Source of the DNA: Porodaedalea pini
Lineage: Eukaryota; Basidiomycota; Agaricomycetes; Hymenochaetales; Hymenochaetaceae
DNA: 64,000 bases
Direction: 5' to 3'
Assembly: GCA_002794775.1 (NCBI GenBank)
Contig: NBAY01000002.1
Location: 1,922,001 to 1,986,000, forward strand
The notes under the pieces were generated by a model. That model saw only the letters and a program-made list of their open reading frames with translations. It was not told the DNA's origin and did not search any database. Made by a program: the position numbers and the translations under genes. Of the stretch, positions 10,237-22,658 are shown in pieces; position 1 is the first letter of the stretch; every line of letters begins with the position of its first letter.

Positions 10237-13200
10237 TTAAATCGAGTTTCTTCTAGCGCTTTTACCTTTCTTTCTTCCCTGACTGCGTACTTCTGCCAAA
10301 TCTTCCAAGACTGTCGCCAGCTTGCCATCCTCCTCCCATTCTTCGAGAATTTTCACTGCCGCATTATATCCCTTACTCTGGATCTCTTCATACTTGTTGA
10401 ACTGCATTGTTCCATACTGCATAGAGCATTATTAGAAGGATGTTCCTCCCGAGAGTAAAGCAGACTCACATCTTGGACTGGCATTTGCAAATAAAAGCAA
10501 CCACGAGTGGCCTTGGCCTCTTCCAGCGTTTTCACACTTGATACACTGCATAGGCCGCCCGATCAGAATTGCTCTTTAAGAGATGGAACAAAGGACTAAC
10601 TAGGCCAAACGGCTTTGGATTTCCGTGATAGGCGGTATTTTCCTTGCACTGGAAAAAGGATTCCACCTGTTTACGAGCAGCCATACTCCAGATACCGTGT
10701 CGCCAAAGTTCCTAGGAGAGTTATCATCGATCTATTCGTAACACAGTGAGCTACTACATAAGACCAAAAGCATAGTTCACCTACAGAAGCAACATCAGAT
10801 GCAAACACTACGCTTGCGCCCAAAGCAAGTATTGTAGACACCTATCAGTCACGAGTTAGTAGATTTCAGCCTCTAAACCGGACGCATAGCATACAGGGAG
10901 GTTGTCAACTGCGTACGCGAAGTTTGTCAAAGCGCACCCGAGAAAAGTCATTGGGTACTCACTATATCCACCATCAACCAGCATACTGCCGTTGTCACAA
11001 AGCGGTGGAAGAAGCCCAACAAGAGTCATAGATGCACCTAAATGAAACGAAAATGAATGGATGCTCACATACTTAGATAAATGTACGGACGGATATACCG
11101 CCAAGCATAACCCGAGTCATGTGTCTCCATCCGTGAAGTCAAAATGTTCGTGGTCTGTTTTGTGGAAGTTCAGCTGGGCAGGCATGTAGTCCATGGAAGT
11201 GAAGTGAGACTTACGTTACAAAAGAAAGGAAGCCACATGTCTTCAATATGTAAGTCATAGAAAGACTGCGCGGATTTAAAAATAAGCCAAGCAAATCTCA
11301 ACAAGTGGGGATCAATTGTACCTTGTATATTGCGCGATTGAACTCGTGGCCCTGAGGGACACACCGGAAAAGTCAATTGGATGATGGCCTTGAGCTGGAC
11401 GCCGGAGCTTACCGTGGTATATGCAACGATGGGATAGGTTACATCCGACAGTAAGCGCCAGAAATTGCCCATACGTGCACAGAACTGCTTAGCTCGCCCA
11501 GCGCTAAATAACAGATCGCCTTCCCTGGCATACAAGCCTCCAACAAATGCGCCGATGCTTGTTCCACCAATATGATCAATTGGGATTCCTCGCTCCACCA
11601 TGGCTTGAATGAGACCCTTGATTCGGTTGGAAGATGTCAGTTACGACGCATTCTCGATACGAAAAAGGGTACAGACCAGATGCGAAATGCCTCGCGCTCC
11701 ACCCCCACCTAGGATCAGCCCAACGGACTTGCCGCAAATTCGCCTCGCCAGGCGAGCGAAATCACTCATCTGAGCAGGCCGTTGAGGACGAGGTGTGTCG
11801 CGCCCGCCGCGATATTTCTGGATTTCACTCTGTACCTTATCCTTTAGGTTCTTTAATGCAGCCACGGCAGCAGGGTCTGGATCCTTGAGTATTGGCTTCC
11901 CCACCGGTAAAAGCATGCCCTGAAGAAGACATAAGGCATTTGAAGTACATTACAGCTTAAGTGAGGAATTCGCTTACAGGAAGCTCGACATGGAAGTGGC
12001 GACTTATCCAGGGTCGGATCTATTAGAACGTAAGGAAAGCTCAGACCCACGCTAAGCACCGCACATACCTTTAGCCACTCCCTGGTGCTTCCTGGCACGA
12101 CGCTACGTTCTGGGTGAAGTAGAACAAGTTCTTTTCTGGCAGTTGTCTTGATTGACATCAAGAGGCGTTCATATTCTCCTATGCTAGGATCTTCTCCAGC
12201 ACCGACGACCATAACACAATCTGCCTATGTCAATCGGATTAATGCTCAAGCACCCGAATAGCAGCAATGATATAGCTTACTTGGCGAATACACGTCTGGG
12301 TCCAGGTACTGTTCACCGGCGAATCGACAACATACAACACGGTCCTGTACCTTTGTTCTTGGTCGGCTAACCAGCCAGCGACCTTGAGCTTGCCCATCCT
12401 TGTAAAGGCATGTCGTCCAAGACTCCGGCTTATCGAAGCCTGGTTCAGATAAGCAGTTGGGGCACCGAAACTTTCTAGAGCGCTTTGGAGTTTCTTCGCA
12501 AACGCTTCTATCGGAATGCTGCGAGAAACCGTCGGCATGATTGCAACAGTCTTGAGATTCAAATAATTCCGGCCAAGCTCTGGCGCTGTGTTCGCTGAGC
12601 GATTGGCGGAGGAAAGGTCAACCTCGTCCCGGACTCTTGAAGCAATTAATCGTAGGAGCCTTCACAAATTTAGCGTCAGAACAGTACGACAGCATCATGG
12701 GACAATGCATACGTACTGAGAAGTAGCCTGGGGATTGCTGTGATGAAAAAAGATATGAGCCAATGCCGAGCTCTAACTACATAGAACGCTTACCGCGCTG
12801 ATATAGCGTTGAACAATGTCAACGGCATGCGAACAAGCTCCGTATCTCGTATAGCATGAACGGTGTTTCGACGTGGAGAACGGGTGATAACGTCAAGTTC
12901 ACCGACCTGCAAGAAATCAGGATCCTATTCAATTGCAACCTTTATCTGTGGTGCTTACAGGATCTCCTTGTCCATACTCGCCTAGAGTGTCACAAAATAG
13001 TAATTGGAGCCCATGAGCACATTTCGAAACGGGGGAGAATAGAGATAGTTCACCAAGGATCTTGACCTTGCCCTCCTCCTTGTCGTCTATTGCACGTAAT
13101 CGTCCGTTGATCACGATATAGAAACTATCGCTCGGATCGCCCGGGCGCCATAAGACCTTACCACCAGCAACTTGCATCCAATCTAAAGATGCGTCGATGT

Positions 13201-15967
13201 GGAGAACTGCGAAGTAACTATGTAAGCGGTCTCCCCTACACAAATTAATCAAGAACGCCCACCCAACGGTGACAATAACGAGATGAGCCTCTTGGCCAAA
13301 GTGAGAAGGACAATAGGCCGCTTCTCAAGTAGACGTTCCAGGGCATTATATGGCAGAAATCCCACGTATGTGTCCATTTTGGCAGTGATGTCAACATATG
13401 ATGGAACACCACACAGAGAAGCTAGAGAGGAAAATAATGTAAATTTCATATCAAGGACCATTTCCACGCTGTTGACGGACCCATGTAACCAGCGATACCT
13501 CCCGGCTTCACCGTGAAGAGGTGTCTACGTCTTTCATCTAATGGATTTTTGTTAGCAGTACGTTCACTGGCGTCCGTAGTGCTGCGAGGTGCAGATCCTG
13601 GTCTATTTCCACGAGCAGCAGGCGTTGCAGTCGCCGTATGTACTTTGGAGGAAGACTTATGTTCTCGCTCCTCTCGTCCGCCTTTCGTAGGCGGATCTTC
13701 ATCAAGCGGAAGAGAAATATCAAGGATGCCATCAATGACATAGAACAACCCTTGACATACTCTATGTGAGTCACTCTTCACAGAAGTCAAAGACCCGAAA
13801 GTGCGTACCAGGGTGGTGCTCCCCTGCTCGAGCGAGCGTGGAACCGGCAGCAAAGTATAATATCTCAACCTCGTTATCCAAAGCACCAACTCCATGAGTA
13901 CTACCCATTGCGGAATCCCCCGTCACGCTGGACGCATCGTCACCCGTCTCCAACAAGGAAAGCGATCCGAAAGACGTAAAGCCATGATCTCGCTCACGGC
14001 CATCGCCACTGCGGCTCCCGACAGCAGAGAATGCAGGCGAGGCTTCCACCGACTCCGATCCACTAAGCGGCGGCTGATGTAATCCGATAGACTTAGCAAT
14101 ACAAGACATTACCTCGTCCCTTAGATCGAAGTCGTCAACCTGTAGGTGGTGCTCCGCACCGATCACAGGGCTCAGCAACAAACTTTTTCCCGTCCGCATG
14201 CCCGAACCGGCAGCACTGAAGGACCTGTGGAAGGGACGGTATGGATCGCTGAGGCCAGCTGACGTGTGGAGATCTCCTGCTTGCACCAGATGCCGAGACG
14301 ACTGTGTACGGGTTGTACCAAAGGCTTCTCTCGGTGCCCCTCCCAGAACTTGGGGTTGCGTTATGGGACTGTCAGTGACCACAGAATCATCGTATAGATA
14401 AGGAATGTTCTCGGAAGATGACTTTGAATGCCCTACGCTGAAATAGTCATGTTCTGCATCTGGGCTTTCCTCCCCAGACTGTCTGTCAAATCTATGGCGC
14501 AGAGCTTGCAATCCTCCTCCCTCATAGAACCTACTCGGCAAAGGATGGCAAGCAATGTCATTTATTGCCTTCTCCGTTCGAATGACTTCAGTGGTCAGAC
14601 CGAGATATTTATGCGCAGCGTTTATAGTAACACGGGAGAACCTTGTCAAGATCACTTCACAAGCTTCAGCACCAGGCAGGATTAATAGCAGGAATGAAGC
14701 CTTACCTTGAACGATATGAGCGGAGGCTTTGGGAAATTGCTTTACGAGGCGTCGAAATGCCTCCGCAGGGATTACAGCGAGCGTAGCATCTTCCACTGCT
14801 AGAGCAACGGCTCCGTGCTCTGTCACACGGGCTTGGCCCCCTCCACCTATATACGACGAAGGACCACGAGGGAATGATTGAGGTCCATGTTCATTGGGGG
14901 ACGATAAGGTAGCATCGTCCCCATGGACAGTGGAGCCCGAAGATGACATGGACGGAGTTCGACGAGTGCGAGTGCGACCAGACGAAATGGATGTGTCTGA
15001 TGGCAAGTTCTCTAGCTCAATGCTTGAAACATCTGAATCGGAGCGATGCATGCGCGTGCGCGTCGGACGTGCCGCATGGTCCATGTCTGGACCAGGTTCA
15101 GCTGCCTCGCTATCCTGCCAGCTTATACGAACTTCTTCGGTAAAGAGGCTTAAAATAGTGAACAGGCTCGACAGAGTACCGCCGCTGCCAACTTCATTCA
15201 GAAGTTGATATCCATTGGGGGTACCGTCTTCCCAGGAGCCTTCTTCCTGCTGCGCGTCTCCTGTTCGAGTATAGACTTGCACTAAGCCGTCAACAACGCA
15301 GTAAAAATTCTTGTCCTGGTTTAAAGAAATGCTGTCGCCCGCAATGAGGCGTCGAGTCTGCAGATGTCTCGCAAGTTCATGAAAAACCTATATTTTTCGT
15401 GAATTAAATCTCTCATACTATAAGCAGGGAACACAATACTCACCGGCTTTTCGAGAAATCCGAAGATCCTAACAGCCTCTAGAAAATCATCCAGATAATT
15501 ATGGAAGTTCGGAGGAGGTTCAGTCGTATTTACATCCGGATGGAGCTCCTTAGCATCTGACTTGACAAGAGGTGGCTCCTTCAGCGTAGCATATACGTTC
15601 AAGTAGCGGAATCGAATGAAATAGTTGAGCGCGACTGCTGATGCTATGAATATGATGACGAAGGACCAGAAGTTGAGCTAAGAAAGATTGATTAGCAGCG
15701 TAATTCAATATGCAAAGAATGAGCCCGGAACATACAGTAAATGTAAAGGAATAAGACAGGATGGCATAGATGAATCGCGGCAGGGAAATTGTCGCGAATG
15801 CGATCAAGGACTTGGCCCACGACAAAAGCCATACTAGGAAGCATCAGAGGATGGCCCTTGGAAATGTGTATGAAACACCACGTACAAAGAACCCAAAATA
15901 CGGCTGCGACAAGCGACAACAAAGGGTGGGTTGCAGTCAGCTCTTGATGTTCGTTGGGTGAGTCCAT
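10237..15967 (-). CDS. NTE1: Lysophospholipase NTE1 (neuropathy target esterase homologue)
   Basis: A long multi-exon gene. The N-terminus has a membrane segment ([19 protein letters not shown]) and a second hydrophobic stretch. Cyclic-nucleotide-binding-like domains follow, with [20 protein letters not shown] near the first and [19 protein letters not shown] in a later one. Between them are long Ser-rich linkers, usual in fungal NTE1. The patatin domain has the glycine loop [13 protein letters not shown], the nucleophile elbow [14 protein letters not shown], and DGGY joined across an intron to VDNLPV, giving the Ser-Asp dyad. NTE1 is an ER membrane enzyme that deacylates phosphatidylcholine and lysophosphatidylcholine to glycerophosphocholine. 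I start at the Met before DSPNEHQE; an in-frame Met 12 codons upstream (16003) is the alternative. A LINE lies just upstream. Confidence 0.93.
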
Positions 15968-16140
15968 CGTCGTCAGAGTTCTATGGAGCGTCCTTCGAAG
16001 CACTTATTAGACAGATTCTAGGTTGATGTGGCGCCCATTCTTAAACGTAAAGACGCTCAGTGTTCAGTGTCAGCTTGGGAGGCGGCGTCACGGTCTCTAG
16101 CTTAATAGCTAGCTCGGTCCCGACAAACGAGGTTACCTGG

Positions 16141-16151
16141 TTAGTAGGCAC
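16141..16151. repeat. 5' target-site duplication of the LINE
   Basis: The 11-mer TTAGTAGGCAC here is repeated exactly at 22434-22444. The bases on either side of the two copies do not match, so the repeat stops precisely at 11 bp, as expected for a duplication made by target-primed reverse transcription. Confidence 0.85.
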
Positions 16152-16217
16152 TTATTCTCTTACCACCATCATCTCGACCGTGGGAAGACTTTATCTGCAT
16201 CGCTCTCGTCTCTAACG

Positions 16218-18455
16218 ATGGCCCCGCCCCCCAATGCGAAGCCCTCGAGTCTCCATAGAACCAAATCGCTCAGATCCTTAGGCAACATCAAGGATCCCAC
16301 TAAATGTGACGAGTGCAAATACGAATTGCCTCATCACAGTCGCTCGTGTGTCTCTGGCACGGCGAAACTCTGCAGCAAATGCGGACGCGACTCTACTTAT
16401 AATCACATATTCTGCCGTTTGCGACTTCTCTTCGAACAAACATCGTCAACTGGTCCCCAGACGTTGAAGCGGACAAACACGCCGCCGCCCTCCGTAAACA
16501 AGGGGATCTCCCCCCTACCCCGGAAATCCTCTCTCAGCAGTCTCTTAAACGATCCCCATCCGAAGAGGAACATCAGGCGCGCGATGCTCCCAGCAATCCC
16601 GCCACTATCGAGCAAATTCCAGACGACAAGGACGCCATGGACGCGGACGACTTGTATATTGACCCCCAACCCCTCCCAGTCGACATCCGATCCTATCGAT
16701 ATCGATAACGAGGACCCGGAAATTTCCGAAGAAGTTAACCGGAAAGCTCGAGAACTCGCGGATGGTTCGGTCCGCGACCTCCGTCGATCATCGCACAGGA
16801 CTTTTGGAAGTCAGAGACGCCGTTCCAGAATGACCCCCAACGTATGGGGCGTTATATGGCTAACATCGCATCCTCTCTCTGTTTTTGGATTCACCATTCT
16901 AACGCGCTCGATGAGGAAACTCAACGAGAGAATTATGCTAATTCGGCTATTAACAGTTTTCAGTCCGCCTTTAAAGTTCATGCACCATATTGCAAAGATA
17001 CTTTCGATAACATTTACCGGAGTCCCCAGGACCTCCGCGAGGAACACATTTCTGACGAACTTTCGAACATGACTCGTTCTATTTCTTCCCTTTTATCTAT
17101 GGTTTCATCTCTAACGGAAAAAACCACTAAACTTGAAAAACAGTCACAAAACACCAACAAACCCAAAGTATCTTTCCCAGCTAACACTCACATTGACAAG
17201 CAAGTACCTTCCAGATCCTCTAGGTGCCCGATTCACTCATGACCTGCGGTTCCCCCCGCCTCCCCCGGTTGTTAAGCAACGCGTGCCCCCCCCTAAGGGC
17301 GGACGCACGGAATATGAAGTGGCCATGGCCAAAACCCGTATCCCGGGTTCGGGCTTTCGCATGGATACCCAAGGCACAATCCATGCACCGGATGGATACA
17401 TGCACTCGGAACACAACGCTCCCCGTCCAGGACTAACAACAACGATATATCACCCTCCAGTTCAGTCTGTTCGGAACGGATAACGACGGTATACCACAGT
17501 AACTTACGCCAAAGTCGCACAGAAAAAGCCTAAACAGGTTCCTACAAAAGTTACACGACCTACCACTGACCACCCTGACGGGGAGGTCACTACCACGCCT
17601 ATGAACCGAGCTAACGGCTCGGTCAATACCCGTATTCGCAATGTAAAGCGTGTCTATTTCTCTTTGCCAGACAACCTTGCCGTCCGCCCCTTCCCAATTC
17701 TATTAAAAACACCGTTCGTTCCGGCCTTAAAGGCTCTGCTGATTTTAAGCATCTCGTCGTTCTCAACGTCGAGTATACTTCAAATGGCAATTTATGCATT
17801 TCTTTCACTAATATTCGCGCTGATTTCGATTCAAACTTCGCGTCCCTCTCTTCTCTCCTTAATCACGTTATTAACATCAGCGGGGCGAAGGTTTTTACTC
17901 CTTCTCCCCAGTTCAAACTCGTCCTTCCAGCCGTTCCAGTTTTCGACAAAAACTCCAACGTTCTCTATTCTCCGCGGACTTATTGGAAGAGCTATCTTCT
18001 CTCCCGCAATTTACTAACCAGGAATTCCTCTACCCTCCTCAATTCATGGCATCCATCAAGCGCCTTAACACGCTCGACTATTGCAACGTTTCCATTATCC
18101 TCAAAGATACTAATCGCTAACTTTCGATCATTTCTTCCTCCATAATAACCGCAACATCCCAGTTTTCGGTGTCATCCGACGCCTCGAGGAAATGCGCGCT
18201 CGACCAACAATCTCTCAGTGCGACAATTGTCATCGCTTGGGTCACCCTTCCACTAAATGTCGATCAGTGGTGCGATGCGCCATCTGTTCTGAACCACACC
18301 GGACGGCTGTGCATGTCGCAAGATGTGCCCCCTGCACTGCATCCAATAACCTCGCGTGTCAGCATTTCGCGCATTGTATCAATTGCCAAGGTGATCACAA
18401 CGCCAGGTCTTCCACCTGCCCTGCCCGTCGCAATTACCGACCCCCTTTTAAATGA
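16218..18455 (+). pseudogene. LINE ORF1 (Gag-like, zinc knuckles), frameshifted
   Basis: The frame starts MAPPPNAKPSSLHRTKSLRS and soon contains Cys pairs (KCDECKYELPHH, KLCSKCGRDS). Coding character then moves between frames at about 16690, 17130 and 17500-18190. The last segment carries three Cys/His knuckles: CDNCHRLGHPSTKC (CX2CX4HX4C), CAICSEPHRTAVHVARC and CINCQGDHNARSSTC, a typical arrangement of LINE ORF1 RNA-binding proteins. The stop TGA overlaps the ORF2 start in ATGA (18452-18455). ORF1 protein coats element RNA; this copy would not make a full-length product. No restored frame is given. Confidence 0.8.
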
Positions 18456-21400
18456 CTACTTCTCTTTCTATTCTTTCTCTGAACGTCCGACGTTCGGAAC
18501 CTACTACTGACCTTCTTTTTAAATCCCTCTTTCAAAGGGGCACCGCATGCCCGGACATTATTTGTTTACAGGAAATCACCACCATTTCCACTATCATTCC
18601 TTCCAAATCCTCTGCTAAAGGAGAACGGCGATTCGTTACCCGCAATGCCGATCCCTTTATTTGTGTACTACCCCCTTCATCCCAAGTTATACCTCCCGCT
18701 TGTGTGACTTTTATCCATCCTCGCATCGCTCATTTATTCAGCTTCCAACCAAACTTATCGCGACACCCATTTCAAGTCACGATCAGCATTGATCGCGGCC
18801 ATTCACTCCCTCCTATTTATATTTGGAACATTTACAATTCCCCTTCTTCCCACCCATTCGAAGACTCGTTCCCCAAACCTTTGCGTCTGACTCTCATATT
18901 TTTCTCGGCGATTTTAACCGCCATTCAATCCTTTGGTCCGATCAACATTTTTCTCATCTGTTTCTCTGCGTCCGAATCCTTCACGCGATGGATTGACGAG
19001 TCATTATTAGCAATTGCCAATCCGCCAAACACGCCTACCTTCTTTTATCCCCAAGGTTCTTCTACGCTCGACCTCATTTTGTGTTCAGCGGACATTTCCC
19101 CTCCTATTATTCAAACTCTCCGTATTGCAGACCCTTCATTTGAATTTCACTCCGACCATCTGCCCCTTACCTTTTCTGTTCCCATCTCGTTTAAACCACC
19201 CCCAGACACACATCCCCTTCGCCTCGTTCGTAAACGTGACATCCCTTCTTTAATTTCTGATTTTCGCGAATCGCGCTTATTCTCTTTTGATGCAACAAAC
19301 ATTCATTCACCCGCAGACATCGACGTCATTTTACATTCCTTTTATACGTCGCTTTCGTCTTTTACACTTCGCTTTCTTCGAAAACACAAACCCGGAACTA
19401 TCACGGTCCCCATTCCTGGTGGACTGAGCAATGCAGTCGCGACTATCAATCCCACCACACCAACCCGTCGCCAGATAGTCTCGCCCGACTCCATAAAACT
19501 CTCGCCGCCGCCAAGTCCTCCTTCTTCGGCGGCTTACTCCAACAATCCGATCATTCGTCCATTTGGAGGCGAAAATACCTAGGCACAGTGCGTCGCCGCC
19601 ATCCCATTGGCGCCCTTAAGCTCCCTTCGGCAGCTTCACCGTTAACGAGAGCGAGAAAGCTGACCTCTTCCGCTCGACGTTTTTTCCCGCGCTCCCTCGG
19701 GTTACCGCGAGCAGCATACGCTCCCTCCTTTATCTGACATTGAGCTTGTCTCTGTCGACGAGATTCTTCGGCCCTAAAAGGCACCGATGATTCGACGTCA
19801 CCCGGCGTCAACTGTTTCACATACCTTCATTTAAAACTTCTTATTGAACTTGAACCTTCGTTCTTTTCCCAAATATTTTCCGCTTGCCTCACTTTCGGCT
19901 ATTTCCCTTTATCTTTTAAACATTCTATCGTTACATTCATTCCTAAACCAAAACGCTCAGATTTCTCAGTCCCTCGTTCCTTTCGCCCAATTGCCCTAGT
20001 CGACACTATGGGTAAACTATTCGAACGTATTCTTTTCAACCGTCTTCAAGTCATATTCGAACAACGCTCCCTTATTCCTTCATCACAGCATGGTTGCCAG
20101 AAAGCCTTATCCGCGCTCACAGCCTGCTACGAGCTTTTACATCTAAATAACTTTCAACCTCTCATTCGTTCCCCTATTACCGAGGCCCCTGGCCTCGGCC
20201 CACTTGAACCCAAACATCGCCGGTGGTTAACCTCTGTGGTTACCATCGACATTCAAGGATTCTTTGACAATATTTCACATCCTTTACTCATTGATCGGTT
20301 GACCCAGTCCCTTATTCACCCTAATCTCATCAATTGCGTTTCTCATTGGATGCGCGATCGACCCATTTCATTACATTTCGATCAATATTTTTCCGACACC
20401 TTTACCAAACCTAATAGAGGCGTTCCGCAAGGATCTCCCCTTTCTCCCTTAATTTCTACTTTCGCGGCTGCACCAGCCATCGAAGCTTATTATAAATGTT
20501 TTCCCTTCAACCGTCCTCTTATTGCTTATATGGACGACCACCTTCTATCCGCTCGCTCTTTGAGCATGCGGACCAATCTCATTCGTTTGCGGAACCAATA
20601 TCGTTTCTTTCTCTTCAATTCGCGCAACTGGGGCTGTCCATCGACCCCAATTCCGTCGAACTCATTCATTTTACCCCTCCCCCTAACAAATTTTCGTCAT
20701 ATCCAACACAACCAGAACATCAACCTTCACTCATTCTATCTCCTTCACACGTTATTCCCCCCCGTTCACATATTACATGGCTCGGGGTTATATTTCATCA
20801 ATTTTTCCATCCTACATTACATCTTCAGTCTCGCACCAACAAAGCGCTATCCACTCTTTCACAAAGATCTTTTCTATTCAATTCCTCAAACGGGTCCTAT
20901 CTCGAATATGCCCGTCTCCTTTACTTTAACCTTATTCGCTCTGTCGCTATCTACGGCGCTCAGCTCTTTCCTAAATCTCCATCTGTTAGTTCCATCTTAT
21001 CTCCAGTACAAAATCGCGCTCTCTCTTTGATTCTATCCCACAGCGTCAACAAAGACGCCGCTGGCTCTTTACTTTCTATTCCTCCCATCGACCTTTTTGT
21101 CGAATACCAAGCCAAACGGTTCATCACATCTTACATATCCACTTCTCGTCCTTCCTTACCCCCTTCGGCGGACATTCGTCACTTACTGCCTGCTAACTTC
21201 ACCATTCCCAACGTTAACCTTTACCCTCTTATTCCCCCAATTCATTCCCGTCTTTCTCTCGTACCAATTGCTTCACGCAAAGACAGTCATGTACACGCGT
21301 CAGACATTTTTACGCCTCTTTAATCACCCTCCTCCTTTTCAATACTTCTTATTCACTGACGGCTCATCATCGACCAGGATAACGTCCCAGTCGGCGGGCA

Positions 21401-22278
21401 CGGATTTTCCATCATGCATAATCGACGCGAACTTGCATCCTTCGCGTCCGGTGCACATACCCATAGCAACATCCTATACGAGGAACAACAATCTATTATA
21501 GCTGGCATTTTGCGCTTTACCTCCTTATTAGCGCAGTGCACTCATCCCACGCATTTACGCGTTGTCACAGACTCAGCAAACTGTGCACGCCTCATCTTTT
21601 CAGATGACCCTTCTCATGCGGCCTTCATCACAGCCGTTCGCAGACTTTGCGGTATCTACCTGTCCACCCATCATCCCGCATCCACCGTCTCTATACAGTG
21701 GGTGCCTTCCCATATGGGTTTACCTGGTAACTCGCGCGCAGACCAGCTCGCAGCCCAAGCTTCACGCTCGCAGCATAAAAGCTTAGCGCCCGATACAATA
21801 CCAAACTTACATGCGCGATTTTCCGCTGACCTTCTGGCCAAATGGCGGAATCGTGTCCTTAATCTTCGACATCATCGCAGCACTATTACCGCACCATTTA
21901 TCCTTCACCCAAGACGCCAATTACGGCCCTTTCTGCGACTTAACCCGGAGAAGCGTGTTCCACGACAACTTCAGTCGCGTGCCGTGGGTATTCTCCTCAA
22001 CACGCACCAATTGCATGATCGAAACCTGCCCAACCGTTGCCCGGACCCATCCTGTACGGTACATGACGTCCGTCACATTCTTAACGTTTGTCCATATTTT
22101 TCTCAAATTTGTCGTCAATATTTCCACAAAACATCAGCTTCCTTTCCAATTTTCCAATTGGTTCGCCCCGTCTAATTTCATGCTTTTAATCCAATTCGCA
22201 TATTTTTCTTTTCGGCGTCCACCCGACGCAATGCCTTTTTACTCAGACCTCCCTCACGATCTACTTGCACTTATATAA
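18452..22278 (+). pseudogene. LINE ORF2 (endonuclease, reverse transcriptase, RNase H), frameshifted
   Basis: The ORF begins at the ATGA overlap. The endonuclease block has LSLNVRRSEP and ICLQEITT near the start, the catalytic GDFNRH motif near 18905 (in a different frame from its flanks) and SDHLPLTF near 19155. The reverse transcriptase is at about 20000-20700: MGKLFERILFNRL, TIDIQGFFDNISH, RGVPQGSPLSPL and AYMDDHLL with the catalytic Asp pair. RNase H lies at 21340-21780: FTDGSSS, LRVVTDSANCARL and VPSHMGLPGNSRADQLA. A terminal Cys/His motif follows (CPDPSCTVHDVRHILNVCP). At least six frame changes are visible, for example around 18890, 19560-19960, 20590 and 21370, so the protein is broken. 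Confidence 0.85.
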
Positions 22279-22433
22279 TCACCCCTTTCTAACTTTTCAA
22301 TACCACCACAACGATCTACATTCACGATAACATACATTCAGTTACCACGTTCAGTTTTTTTCTTTTTTTCCCCTCCTTTCTTTGTTTTTGTCTCGCCAGT
22401 AGTGTGTAGGGCAAAGTAGTGCAACCTTATAAA

Positions 22434-22444
22434 TTAGTAGGCAC
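22434..22444. repeat. 3' target-site duplication of the LINE
   Basis: This is the exact second copy of TTAGTAGGCAC, directly after the CTTATAAA end of the element. It marks the 3' insertion edge. The next 200 bp to the chitin synthase stop codon hold no other feature I can support. Confidence 0.85.
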
Positions 22445-22658
22445 GTGCGAGAAACACGTCGCGCATTTCCATTGTCGATCGTTACGTCATTGCTCGAGTC
22501 GAAGCTCAAAAATTCGGCACAGTACTAGTTAAAGATCAGCAACAAGGTATCATTAAGACACAGGGTAACTTCAAATGTACAAATGTGGTTGTACGAAAAT
22601 AACAAAGAAAGCGAAAGGTTTCGAACAAGAAGGCGTAGATCAGACGTCCGGCGGCCGA

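Larger units (their letters stand above)
16152..22433 (+). mobile_element. Non-LTR retrotransposon (LINE), Tad1/I-like, frameshifted
   Basis: The element is 6.28 kb with no terminal repeats and a perfect 11-bp target-site duplication. From 5' to 3' it carries an ORF1 with zinc knuckles, an apurinic-type endonuclease, a reverse transcriptase with YMDD, an RNase H and a C-terminal Cys/His motif. This order and the presence of RNase H fit the I/Tad1 group of LINEs. The 3' end is T-rich (22360-22390) and finishes CTTATAAA without a clear poly(A) tail. Reading frame changes several times in both ORFs, so this copy should not be autonomous. It lies between NTE1 and chitin synthase, transcribed away from the NTE1 start. 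Confidence 0.92.

Noticed and set aside
16152..22433. LTR retrotransposon interpretation of the mobile element
   Set aside because: There are no long terminal repeats, no protease or integrase, and the endonuclease-RT-RNase H order with a short target duplication is that of a LINE.
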